A stretch of 64,000 nt of DNA from an uncultured bacterium. Its GTDB lineage: Bacteria > Actinomycetota > Coriobacteriia > Coriobacteriales > Coriobacteriaceae. The notes under the pieces are model-generated. The model did no database searches, was not told the DNA's origin, and was given only the letters and a program-made list of their open reading frames with translations. Position 1 is the first letter of the stretch, and every line of letters starts with the position of its first letter. The position numbers and the translations under genes were made by a program. The DNA lies in NCBI GenBank assembly GCA_905214435.1, contig CAJMMA010000005.1, positions 3,597-67,596 of the forward strand, in the 5' to 3' direction. Shown one piece after another: positions 15,346 through 23,629 of the stretch.

Positions 15346-18135
15346 TTATGCCTCACCTCCTTTAGAGTGCTTGCCAAGCGAGGTGGTGTCCCCGTCGTTT
15401 CCGTTTACGTTGTCAGCGCCGTCGGCATCTTGAGCCTTACGATGCGCACCAATATGCGGCAGACGGCTCGTGGGCTGTTCGCTGTCCTTGGTGCCCCGCT
15501 CGCTGGCGTTGAGACCAAACATGCGACGGGCGGCAGGGATGGCAGCCGTGTGCTCGCGCATCTCGCGGCGCAAGTCCTCGTCCGAAAGCGCCGAGATGCG
15601 CATCTGTGTGTTGAGGCTTGCACGGATGTACTCGATGTTGATGAGCCAGCCGCAGATGGCAATGACCGAGATAATCCAGATAACGAGCAGGATGATCTTG
15701 CCGTTATTGTCGATATCGAGCACCGTCGAAAGCACAAAGAGCAGAACCTGCACGCCTACCACGGCGGCAAAACCGCCCTTGATGTAGTACGGGTAGCGAT
15801 GCTCAAACGCCACGGCATGATCGAGCAGCTCGCGACGGTACGAATCCGAATCGAGCATGACGCGCATGGCCGTGCGCAGCGAATAGCGCTGGCGCGGTAG
15901 GTCGTTGGACTCGCAGATCATGAGGCCCGTCGTGGAAAGCTGCTTATCAAAGAGCAGATTGAGGTTGAGCAGCAACGGGCGCAGCTGCAGACCGATAAAG
16001 AGCGCGATGGCAAGGAACACGCCCAGGATGCACAGGTTGAACAGGTAGTTGAACGAATACATGCCACCGACGGTCTCGCGCAGCAGGTTGATGCCATAAG
16101 TGAAGGGCAGCAGCGGATGCAGCCATTGGAAGAAGCCGGGCATCATCTCGATGGGATACATGCCCGACGAGCCGGGGATCTGCACAATGACGAGGATGAC
16201 GCCAATGGCTTTACCGATATGCTTAAACGTGGTGGACAGCGCATAGATGATGTTGACGTAGGTGAACGAAATAGCGATGCCGCCCAGTACAAAGAGCAGC
16301 GGATTGACGCACTGAACGCCAATGACCAGGTCGCCCACCGTAACGATAATGGCCTGGAACGCGCCCAGGATCACCAGCAGCAGCCAGCGGCCAAAGTAGC
16401 CCTGACGCGCCGTAAAGCTACCGATGCCCTCGCGGTCGACCTCGAGTTTATAGATAGCGATGAGCACATAGCCGCCTACCCACAGCGCCAGATTGGTGTA
16501 GAAGGGCGCGATGCCCGAGCCAAAGCTCTTGACCGGATAGATTGACTTGGACGTCAGCTCAACCGGAGATGCCATGAAATCTGCCACGTCATTGACGTCG
16601 ACGTCCATGAGGTCGGCTAACTCGCCCATAGACTCAGAGGTCCGCAGCGCCGCAATGTCATTGGCGGCGGTCGCGAGCTTGTCCTGAACCTTGGCAAGGG
16701 AGGCGTCGGTTTGGGATAGCGTGGTCTTTGCCTGCTTGAGCGTGGCGTCGAGCTGCGCCAGCGTGCCGCGCGCGCTCGCTATCGTGGGGGTCATACCCGA
16801 CACAATGCCGGTCAAATCGCCCGAAACGGCGGCAAAGGAATCAAGCGCGCTCGAAGCCTTCGGAAGTGCGTTCTGACCCAGATCGGTCTGAGCCTGACCG
16901 AGGTTAGCCGTACCGGTCTGAATTGCCGCGTTGAGTGCGTTGCTCGCGTTCGAGATTGCCGTAGCGTCGTTTGCCATGGCGCTCGACTGTGCGGAAAGGC
17001 CATCCTTGATGCTCTGCAGCTTCTGGTTTTGCTCGCGAAGCGAATCGATGGTCGATACAATGCGCGCGTCAATTTCCTCGGAACCTGTCGACGCGTCATT
17101 AACGAGAATCTCCAAGTGTCCGATAACGACCTTATTGTGATCGATCGTCGCCTGGAGAGACTCGAGCGAGTTGTCGATGCGGGTGGTCGTAGATGTGACC
17201 GTACCCGTTAGCTTGCCAATCGCAGCGTTCGCGGAGGCTGACGTCTTGGTGAGTGCAAGGCTACCTTCCGAGAGTGCCTTGGAGAGCGAGGTGATAGAGT
17301 TGCCCGCCGTGGCGCGAGCCTCGCCCAGCAGGTCGTTGCCCTGGGAGATCGCCTGCGTTAGAGAGGGCGCCTGCCCCTGCAGGCCCGCCAGCGCAGCATC
17401 GGCCGAAGCAATCGAGCTGCTCGTCTTGTCGATGGCGGTGTTCATGTCGCCGATGGAATCGCGTACTTCGCCCAGGGTATCAGACGCCTCGGACACCGAG
17501 CCCGCCAGCGAATCCCGGGTCTGGGTCGCCTTGTCTTTAAGGTCGATGCCAGCATCTTTAGCAATGCCCGCGACGGTCTCGCCCACCGTGGAGACAAACT
17601 CCGAGTTGATCTGCTCCTCGATGGTATTGGCGCCAGTGTCGGTGACCTTGGGCGCAATAGCGCTCTTCTTCTCGTTGACGTAGTACGTGAGCTTGGGCTG
17701 ATGGTAATTGCCGTCGAGCATCGAGACCAGGTTATCTGAGAAGTTCTTGGGGATTACGATGGCCGCATAGTACTCACCACTCTCGACGCCCTCTTTGGCA
17801 TCGGCGGCCGAATCGACGAAGGTCCAGCCCAGCTGATCGTTTTCCTTGAGCTGATCGACGACCTTGTCGCCCGCATTGAGCTCGCCCACCAGGTCGTTTT
17901 GGGTTCCCTGGTCGTTGTTGGCGATAGCAATCTTGATGCCCTGGGTGTTTCCGTACGGATCCCAGTTTGCCACGATGTTGTACCAGGCATACAGCGAGGG
18001 AATAACACACACGCCGAGGGTAACCACCAAGGCGACGGGGTTCACGAGCAATCGCTTGATGTCACGCTTAAAGATCGCAAAGGATACCTTTGCGTTGGAT
18101 AGTTTGCTGCCGAGACTCACGCTTAGACCATCCAT
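15346..18135 (-). CDS. YhgE/Pip-domain membrane protein (929 aa)
   Basis: This is a larger paralogue of the downstream 729-residue protein. It has an N-terminal helix followed by YAWYNIVANWDPYGNTQG, a long helical extracytoplasmic region (about 190-520), a set of C-terminal ABC-2-like helices, and an extra C-terminal part of about 220 residues containing two more helices and a polar tail. That additional domain (from about residue 710) is absent from the partner and was not recognised. The partner starts at the base after this stop. The ribosome site before the ATG is weak (ACAGG). Confidence 0.9.
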   Translation of the reverse strand: MDGLSVSLGSKLSNAKVSFAIFKRDIKRLLVNPVALVVTLGVCVIPSLYAWYNIVANWDPYGNTQGIKIAIANNDQGTQNDLVGELNAGDKVVDQLKENDQLGWTFVDSAADAKEGVESGEYYAAIVIPKNFSDNLVSMLDGNYHQPKLTYYVNEKKSAIAPKVTDTGANTIEEQINSEFVSTVGETVAGIAKDAGIDLKDKATQTRDSLAGSVSEASDTLGEVRDSIGDMNTAIDKTSSSIASADAALAGLQGQAPSLTQAISQGNDLLGEARATAGNSITSLSKALSEGSLALTKTSASANAAIGKLTGTVTSTTTRIDNSLESLQATIDHNKVVIGHLEILVNDASTGSEEIDARIVSTIDSLREQNQKLQSIKDGLSAQSSAMANDATAISNASNALNAAIQTGTANLGQAQTDLGQNALPKASSALDSFAAVSGDLTGIVSGMTPTIASARGTLAQLDATLKQAKTTLSQTDASLAKVQDKLATAANDIAALRTSESMGELADLMDVDVNDVADFMASPVELTSKSIYPVKSFGSGIAPFYTNLALWVGGYVLIAIYKLEVDREGIGSFTARQGYFGRWLLLVILGAFQAIIVTVGDLVIGVQCVNPLLFVLGGIAISFTYVNIIYALSTTFKHIGKAIGVILVIVQIPGSSGMYPIEMMPGFFQWLHPLLPFTYGINLLRETVGGMYSFNYLFNLCILGVFLAIALFIGLQLRPLLLNLNLLFDKQLSTTGLMICESNDLPRQRYSLRTAMRVMLDSDSYRRELLDHAVAFEHRYPYYIKGGFAAVVGVQVLLFVLSTVLDIDNNGKIILLVIWIISVIAICGWLINIEYIRASLNTQMRISALSDEDLRREMREHTAAIPAARRMFGLNASERGTKDSEQPTSRLPHIGAHRKAQDADGADNVNGNDGDTTSLGKHSKGGEA

Positions 18136-18322
18136 CCTGTCGTTGAATCAAATCGTACTATCAACAACCATTGTACGTAGGCGCTTTAGCGTCTCGAAGC
18201 ACAATGGTATTGAGTTTTGCGGGTAGCAATATACTACGAAGATTAGTTAACGTACAGTTGTACAGTATCTCAAATTTCAGCAGGTCGCAAAACCACAACC
18301 CGCACAAATTAACAATCCGAAT

Positions 18323-18376
18323 AGTCATCGGGGGCGTTCTTAAACGACCAGTCAAACAAGAACGTCCCCGATGACT
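18323..18376. repeat. 19-bp-arm hairpin in YhgE-htpG intergenic region
   Basis: AGTCATCGGGGGCGTTCTT and AAGAACGTCCCCGATGACT pair with one G:T position around a 16-base loop. It lies in the 18136-18603 gap, upstream of the leftward YhgE gene; no gene is visible in the gap. Confidence 0.85.
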
Positions 18377-18420
18377 ACTTAGGGCCACGAAAGCGTCGCA
18401 GGTTGAGCATAAGTCAGCGA

Positions 18421-18518
18421 AAACGCCCCTGAGCGAGCAAGGTGACGTGAAAGAGGAGGGAAGCGTACTTTGGTACGCGACCGACGATTGAACGTCAGAT
18501 TGCCGCTTAGGGGCGTTT
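18421..18518. ncRNA. Nested-stem structured element, RNA candidate
   Basis: An outer stem (AAACGCCCCTGAGCG with CGCTTAGGGGCGTTT, 18421-18435 and 18504-18518) encloses a middle GACGT/ACGTC pairing and an inner GCGTAC-TTTG-GTACGC hairpin. The interior contains AAAGAGGAGGG. The element is about 98 bp long and matches no RNA family I recognise. It lies between htpG and the YhgE operon on their antisense or sense strand. It could equally be a DNA repeat. Confidence 0.45.
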
Positions 18519-18532
18519 GCAGCGTCGACCGG

Positions 18533-18556
18533 TCCGTCGTTCGTTAGAACGACGGA
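18533..18556. repeat. Perfect 24-bp hairpin near htpG end
   Basis: TCCGTCGTTC-GTTA-GAACGACGGA lies about 48 bp past the htpG stop on the minus strand, followed by a partial echo (GGTTCGTTAGAACGGCGG). It may help end htpG transcripts, although no U-tract follows. Confidence 0.65.
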
Positions 18557-18603
18557 ACCAATAGGTTCGTTAGAACGGCGGACCCAAAGGCGTAACTACT
18601 TAA

Positions 18604-20628
18604 CTACATCAAGTTGCAAACAGCCGCCGCGAAGGCAACGGGGTCCTCAGGCAGAATGCCCTCGACCAGCAGGGCCTGATCGTAGAGCAGGCCGGAGTAC
18701 TGCTTGATCTTGTCGGCGTCACCTGCCTTCTGGGCAGCGACAAGCTTGTCAAAGACCGGGTGCTTGGCGTTGAGCTCGAGCACGCGCTGGCTCTTGGGCA
18801 TGCCGTCGGGCGCGCCCTCGGGTCCCTTCTGGAGCACCTTCTCCATCTCGAGCGAAAGCGGACCCTCGGTGGTGATGCAGGCGGGAGCGTCAGTCAGACG
18901 CGCAGAGACGGCAACCTTCTCGACCTTGTCACCGAGCGCCTCCTTCATAGCGCTAAAGAGGTCCTCGTTTTCCTTGGTGGCGTCCTCGGCCTCCTTCTTC
19001 TCGTCATCGGTCGCCATGTCAAGATCGCCGGTCGCGACGTTCTTAAGCTCCAGGTGACGATCCTCGACCTCGGGCTCGGCACCATCGGCAACTGCCTTCT
19101 CGGCAGCCTCGCGAGCAGCGTCATCCTCGTAGACCTTGGGCATATCGGCAGCCACGTACTCACGCATGGCCTGGAAGGTGAACTCATCCACGTCCTGCGT
19201 CAGCAGCAATACATCGTAGCCGCGGTCGAGCACGCCCTTCACGACGGGCATCTTGGCCAGACGCTCGCGCGAATCGCCGGCGGCATAGTAGATTGCCTTC
19301 TGGCCCTCGGGCATGCCCTTGGCATACTCGGCAAGGGTGATCATCTTCTGCTCCTTGGCAGACCAGAACAGCAACAGGTCGGCGAGCTCGTCGGCCTTCA
19401 TGCCGTAGCTCGAGTAGATGCCGTACTTCAGACCGCGACCAAAGTTCTCAAAGAACTTCTCGTATGCCTCGCGGTCGTTATCGCGCATGTCCTCAAGATC
19501 GGCAGTGATCTTCTTCTCGACACGCTTGGCAATGGCCTTGAGCTGACGGTTCTGTTGCAGCGTCTCACGCGAAATATTGAGCGTCACGTCGGCAGAGTCC
19601 ACGACACCGCGCACAAAGTTGTAGTAGTCGGGCAGCAGGTCGTCGCACTTCTCCATAATCAGCACGTTGGAACTGTAGAGCGCCAGGCCCTTCTCGTAGT
19701 CCTTGCTGTACAGATCGAACGGGGCGCGACCCGGCACAAACAGCAGCGCATCGTACTCAAGCGTACCCTCGGCATGGAAGCTGATAGTGCGCGCGGGATC
19801 GTCAAAGTCGTGGAACGTGGACTTGTAGAACTCGTTGTAATCCTTCTGCTCAACGTCGGAGCTGCGCTTTTTCCAAATCGGCGTCATGGAGTTGATGGTC
19901 TCGAGCTCCTGGTAGTCCTCGTACTCGGGCTTGTAGTCGTCGCCGGCGTCCTCGGGCTTGGGTTTCTGGCGGCTCTTGCTCACCATCATCTGAATCGGGT
20001 AGCGCACATAGTTGCTGTACTGCTGAATCAGGCTCTTGAGGCCCCACTCGGTCAGGAAGCGATCGTAGGTCTCGGCCTCGCCGTCGGCGTCGAGCTTCTC
20101 GTTCTCGCGCAGCGTCAGGATGACATCGGTACCGTGCTCAGCACGCTCGCCATCCTCGATGGTGTAGCCCTCAAGACCGTCGGACTCCCAAACGTGGGCG
20201 GTGTCCTCGCCATAAGCGCGGCTGACGACCTTCACGTGGCTGGCGACCATAAAGGCGGAGTAGAAGCCCACGCCAAACTGGCCGATGATGTCGACATCGG
20301 AGCCCTGTTGCTCGGCGTTCTCGGTCTTAAACTCCTCGGAGCCGGAATGGGCGATGGTGCCCAGATTGCGCTCGAGCTCCTCGGCGGTCATGCCAATGCC
20401 GTTATCCGAGATGGTAATGGTGCGGGCGTCTTTATCAAAAGAGACGCGAATAGCCAGGTCGCCCTGGTCGAGCTTGACACTCGGGTCCTGCAGGCTCTTA
20501 AAGTTGAGCTTGTCGACGGCGTCACTCGCATTAGAGATAAGCTCGCGCAGGAAGATTTCCTTATTGGTGTAGATGGAGTTGATCATGAGGTCGAGCAGTT
20601 TTTTGCTCTCGGTCTTAAATTGACGCAT
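18604..20628 (-). CDS. htpG: Chaperone HtpG (Hsp90)
   Basis: The 674-residue Hsp90 homologue is an ATP-driven cytosolic chaperone. The GHKL ATPase domain shows NKEIFLRELISNASDAVDKL, SDNGIGMTAEEL and GQFGVGFYSAFMVA. The middle domain and the C-terminal dimerisation domain follow, and an acidic stretch (about residues 530-560) precedes the last domain. Length is slightly above the E. coli protein (624). It appears monocistronic. No heat-shock operator such as CIRCE was recognised upstream; a TATAAA-like box is present on the minus strand around 20715. Confidence 0.96.
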   Translation of the reverse strand: MRQFKTESKKLLDLMINSIYTNKEIFLRELISNASDAVDKLNFKSLQDPSVKLDQGDLAIRVSFDKDARTITISDNGIGMTAEELERNLGTIAHSGSEEFKTENAEQQGSDVDIIGQFGVGFYSAFMVASHVKVVSRAYGEDTAHVWESDGLEGYTIEDGERAEHGTDVILTLRENEKLDADGEAETYDRFLTEWGLKSLIQQYSNYVRYPIQMMVSKSRQKPKPEDAGDDYKPEYEDYQELETINSMTPIWKKRSSDVEQKDYNEFYKSTFHDFDDPARTISFHAEGTLEYDALLFVPGRAPFDLYSKDYEKGLALYSSNVLIMEKCDDLLPDYYNFVRGVVDSADVTLNISRETLQQNRQLKAIAKRVEKKITADLEDMRDNDREAYEKFFENFGRGLKYGIYSSYGMKADELADLLLFWSAKEQKMITLAEYAKGMPEGQKAIYYAAGDSRERLAKMPVVKGVLDRGYDVLLLTQDVDEFTFQAMREYVAADMPKVYEDDAAREAAEKAVADGAEPEVEDRHLELKNVATGDLDMATDDEKKEAEDATKENEDLFSAMKEALGDKVEKVAVSARLTDAPACITTEGPLSLEMEKVLQKGPEGAPDGMPKSQRVLELNAKHPVFDKLVAAQKAGDADKIKQYSGLLYDQALLVEGILPEDPVAFAAAVCNLM

Positions 20629-20830
20629 GTGCAGTCCTTTCGCGCTACCCCCGTCCGCAAAAACGGCCCGGTTGCCCGAGCCGCATCGCAGACCTGCTAT
20701 GTCCAGACTTAGATTTTATAACCCATTAGCGCGCATATATACATACGGAATCGAAAAACTGTATGTCCAAACGCTCTGATACGCCAATTGCCAAGGAGTG
20801 TCCCCGACTGCCGGCAGGAAAGGAACGTCC

Positions 20831-21331
20831 CTATCTGCCATCTACGCGCTTGGCCATCCAAGCATGGGGCTGGCCCTCGTCTTCGTAGTCCACCGGGGCA
20901 ATCTGCGTGTAGCCCGCCTTGGCATAGAGCGGCAGCACGTATTCCTGCGCATGCAGCTTAATGAGCTTGGCGCCGGCATCACGCGCGCACGTATCACTGG
21001 CCTCGACAATCTTGCTCGCCAGACCGCGACGGCGCATGCTCGGCAGCACAGCCACGCGCCCCATAATGTAGGTCTCCCCCGCCGCGACGCCTTCGTCCAA
21101 GTCGCACGCCGGCGACACCGGAGCCCCTGCGTCAGCCGCGCGCTCAAGCTCTTCGGGAAACACGCGCGAGCAACCAGCAAGCTCGCCGTCTACATAGAGC
21201 GTCACATGAATGCAGTTCGGATCCTCGTCGATAGCGTCGAACTCATTCTCGTAGCCCTGCTCGTCCATAAAAACGACGCGGCGCACCAACGCCGCGTCAT
21301 CAAAGCATCCCGTCTTAAGTTGGATATCCAT
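20831..21331 (-). CDS. GNAT-family N-acetyltransferase
   Basis: The 166-residue protein has the GNAT fold. The acetyl-CoA pyrophosphate loop is visible in VLPSMRRRGLASKIVEA, and a C-terminal HAQEYVLPLYAKAGY follows as in the ElaA/YjcF-like branch. The acceptor is unknown. AGGGCAGC precedes the ATG. It stands between htpG and the CpsB-like gene with short gaps and no evident operon partner. Confidence 0.87.
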   Translation of the reverse strand: MDIQLKTGCFDDAALVRRVVFMDEQGYENEFDAIDEDPNCIHVTLYVDGELAGCSRVFPEELERAADAGAPVSPACDLDEGVAAGETYIMGRVAVLPSMRRRGLASKIVEASDTCARDAGAKLIKLHAQEYVLPLYAKAGYTQIAPVDYEDEGQPHAWMAKRVDGR

Positions 21332-21369
21332 GCTGCCCTTTCATTCAATGCGAACGTTAGGGACAGATT

Positions 21370-22020
21370 TTAGCGAAAATGAGCTCCGCGCACGCTAAAC
21401 TTCGCGCGAGCCTTCGCCAGGCAATCGTAATGACCCACGTTATGGGCATCGCTCGCGATGAAGCTGTACAGGTTCTGATCGAACAGGCGCTGTGCCGGCT
21501 TTTTCTCGCGACCAAAGCGACCGCCGGCAATAAAGTCCGCCGAAGCTTGCAGCTTGCAGCCCATATCGACCAGGCGCTCCGCCACGCTTACATCCTTTTG
21601 AACCGCACGATAGCGCTCAGGATGAGCGATGATCACCTGGTAGCCACGGCACTGCAAATCGTAAATCGTGTTCTCGTACTCTCTAAACGCATACGCATCG
21701 GCATGCGTCGAAAGCTCGAGCAGAAACTCGTTGGTCCCATCGAAATGCAGGTGCTCCGCGGCATCGATACCAAGCTCAACGAGCTTTCGATGGTTGACCT
21801 CGAAGCCCATCTGGAGCGGAAAACCGTCAGCGTTATCACGCAGCAGCTCAAAGGCATCCCACATCTTGTCGTAATCAAAATAGGGATCACGGCAGTGAGG
21901 AGTGCAAACGATTCTGGTTACACCGGCCCGCTTGGCAGCCTCGAGCATCGCCAAGCTCTCATCGAGATCGGCGGCGCCGTCGTCTACACCCGGCAAGATA
22001 TGGCAATGAATGTCACGCAT
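21370..22020 (-). CDS. cpsB: CpsB/CapC-type tyrosine phosphatase (PHP fold)
   Basis: The 216-residue protein resembles the manganese-dependent PHP-domain phosphatases (CpsB/YwqE) that dephosphorylate bacterial tyrosine kinases. Metal-binding motifs can be seen at DIHCHILPGVDDG (N-terminus), CTPHCRD, a Glu in the MGFEVN segment, IIAHPERY and ASDAHNVGH. It is the last gene of a cpsC-cpsD-cpsB unit on the minus strand, 17 bp after cpsD. Together these form the phosphorylation module that controls capsule or exopolysaccharide chain length. Confidence 0.9.
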   Translation of the reverse strand: MRDIHCHILPGVDDGAADLDESLAMLEAAKRAGVTRIVCTPHCRDPYFDYDKMWDAFELLRDNADGFPLQMGFEVNHRKLVELGIDAAEHLHFDGTNEFLLELSTHADAYAFREYENTIYDLQCRGYQVIIAHPERYRAVQKDVSVAERLVDMGCKLQASADFIAGGRFGREKKPAQRLFDQNLYSFIASDAHNVGHYDCLAKARAKFSVRGAHFR

Positions 22021-22037
22021 AGGTCAGCCTTAATCAA

Positions 22038-22775
22038 CTAAACGTTTGCTCGGTTGGTGAAGATGCCCTTTTTGGAAGTCCCCTGATTGTCGGAGCCCTT
22101 CTTAACCTTCTTACCGTCCTTGGTGTAGTAAGAATAGTAGTACTCGCTGGTCTCGGTCTCACAGTAATTCATGACGGTACCGATGAGCTTGACCTTCTCG
22201 GACTTCTTAAGCTGACCGATGGCGTTGAGCGCCTCTTCGCGCTTGGTAAAGTTCTCGCGCACCACGAACAGCGCGCCGTCGGTCAGGCTGGCAATCTCGG
22301 CAGCATCGATGAAGGTGCCGACCGGGGGAGCATCGAAGATGACGTACTGGAACTTGGCGGACAGTGCCTTTACCAGCTTGGCAAAGCGATGGGAGACGAT
22401 GATGTCGGCAGGATTGGGAATGTGCGGCTCGGCATCGAGGAAGTAGAAGTTCTTCTGACCCGTCTCGACAATCGCCTGGTCGATAGAAACCTGCTCGGAC
22501 AGGACTGCATAGAGTCCGCCGCGGGAGCGGACGCCGAGCATATCGGCAAGGGACCTGCGACGCATATCAGCCTCGACCAGCAGGACACTCTTGCCGCTCG
22601 TGGCGATTGCCTGAGCAAGGTTAATGGAAACCGTAGACTTGCCCTCGTTGGGAATCGAGGAGGTAACGGTGATGGTGCGAATGGGGTCATCCACGCTCGC
22701 AAAGCGGATGTTGGCCAGAAGGGTCTTGGCGGCATTCTGCACAACGAGCTTATCGGTGTTCTTTGCCTTAGCCAT
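22038..22775 (-). CDS. cpsD: CpsD/CapB-family bacterial tyrosine kinase
   Basis: The 245-residue cytosolic BY-kinase has a Walker A motif (SSIPNEGKSTVSINLA), Walker A' (VLLVEADMRRRSLADML) and Walker B (YVIFDAPPVGTFIDAAEI). The C-terminal tail carries the expected tyrosine cluster (SEYYYSYYTKDG), the autophosphorylation site. It needs its membrane activator, encoded by the adjacent cpsC gene. Gene order is activator, kinase, phosphatase, as in Firmicutes cps loci, but no glycosyltransferase, flippase or polymerase gene adjoins it here. Confidence 0.93.
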   Translation of the reverse strand: MAKAKNTDKLVVQNAAKTLLANIRFASVDDPIRTITVTSSIPNEGKSTVSINLAQAIATSGKSVLLVEADMRRRSLADMLGVRSRGGLYAVLSEQVSIDQAIVETGQKNFYFLDAEPHIPNPADIIVSHRFAKLVKALSAKFQYVIFDAPPVGTFIDAAEIASLTDGALFVVRENFTKREEALNAIGQLKKSEKVKLIGTVMNYCETETSEYYYSYYTKDGKKVKKGSDNQGTSKKGIFTNRANV

Positions 22776-22777
22776 GC

Positions 22778-23434
22778 CTATTTACCACCTTTCATAGCCG
22801 GAATTCGGCCAACAACGGGAATACCCAGGAGCTCTTCTGCCTCTTCGGCACCGCGGATGCGGGTATTGAGCATGTCTGCCAAAACGACATAGGCAACTGC
22901 GATAAAGATACCGGCGAGGAACGCGACGGCAATATACAGCGTGCGCTTGGGGCCGCTGGGGGCTTCGGGGGTCTTAGCCTCGTCGATAACGTTGATGCTC
23001 TGGGCAGCGCCGACGTTCTGAGCGACCGTACTCACCGAGCTGGCAATGGCCTTTGCGACCTCAGCCGTCTCCTTGGCATCGGTGCCGGTAACCGAAAGCG
23101 TAATGACACGCGTGGTGGTCTCGGAGGAAACAGACACCTTGTAGTCATCCAGATCGGTAAGGCCCAGTTCTTTGGCGGCGCCGCTCTTAACGCTATCGCT
23201 ATCCAGCAGCGTGGCGATATCGTTGGAAAGCATCTGGCTCGCCGAGAGATCGTTGTAGCTCATCTGACCGCTATCGTCGGTCTTGGCGAGAATGTACATG
23301 CTCGTCGTCGCGGTATAGGTGTTGTCCATCGCAACGAAGGACACGATGCCCATGGCGATCGCGCAGACCACCGGAAGGGTGATGACCAGCTTGAGGTGCT
23401 TCTTCAGCAGCTGGAACAGTTCGAGAAGGGTCAT
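22778..23434 (-). CDS. cpsC: Wzz/CpsC-type chain-length and kinase-activator protein
   Basis: The 218-residue membrane protein has two helices (about residues 15-37 and 165-185) flanking an extracytoplasmic domain, and a cytoplasmic C-terminal tail (LNTRIRGAEEAEELLGIPVV) that in homologues docks and activates the BY-kinase. The GPKRTLYIAVAFLAG segment with its Pro-rich lead-in is typical of Wzz proteins. It is the first gene of the unit; GAAAGGC lies before the ATG. The stop is two bases from the kinase start. Confidence 0.92.
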   Translation of the reverse strand: MTLLELFQLLKKHLKLVITLPVVCAIAMGIVSFVAMDNTYTATTSMYILAKTDDSGQMSYNDLSASQMLSNDIATLLDSDSVKSGAAKELGLTDLDDYKVSVSSETTTRVITLSVTGTDAKETAEVAKAIASSVSTVAQNVGAAQSINVIDEAKTPEAPSGPKRTLYIAVAFLAGIFIAVAYVVLADMLNTRIRGAEEAEELLGIPVVGRIPAMKGGK

Positions 23435-23571
23435 GCAGCTTGCCTTTCATTTCCCCAGTTCGGATTGACAAAACTGTCCGTATGTTATCGCATCTTTTTA
23501 CCGAGACCAAACTCTATACATAAGAAACAGGCTCTCCTGTAAAAATGTCGGAAGCAATCGTAAAATTGCGC

Positions 23572-23605
23572 AACAACGCCGCACCCGAAAGTCAAATGCG
23601 GCGTC
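23572..23605 (-). terminator. Terminator after PhoR-like kinase
   Basis: On the minus strand ACGCCGCA and TGCGGCGT pair around a 13-base loop and are followed by TGTTGTTGC. It lies 25 bp past the kinase stop and before the cpsC promoter region, separating the two units. Confidence 0.65.
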
Positions 23606-23629
23606 TACATCAATATCTATGTTGTATCG

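Noticed and set aside
18760..20712. A 650-codon open frame antisense to htpG
   Set aside because: It lies wholly opposite a clear Hsp90 gene and reads as repetitive Leu/Val/Gly/His sequence typical of antisense shadows.
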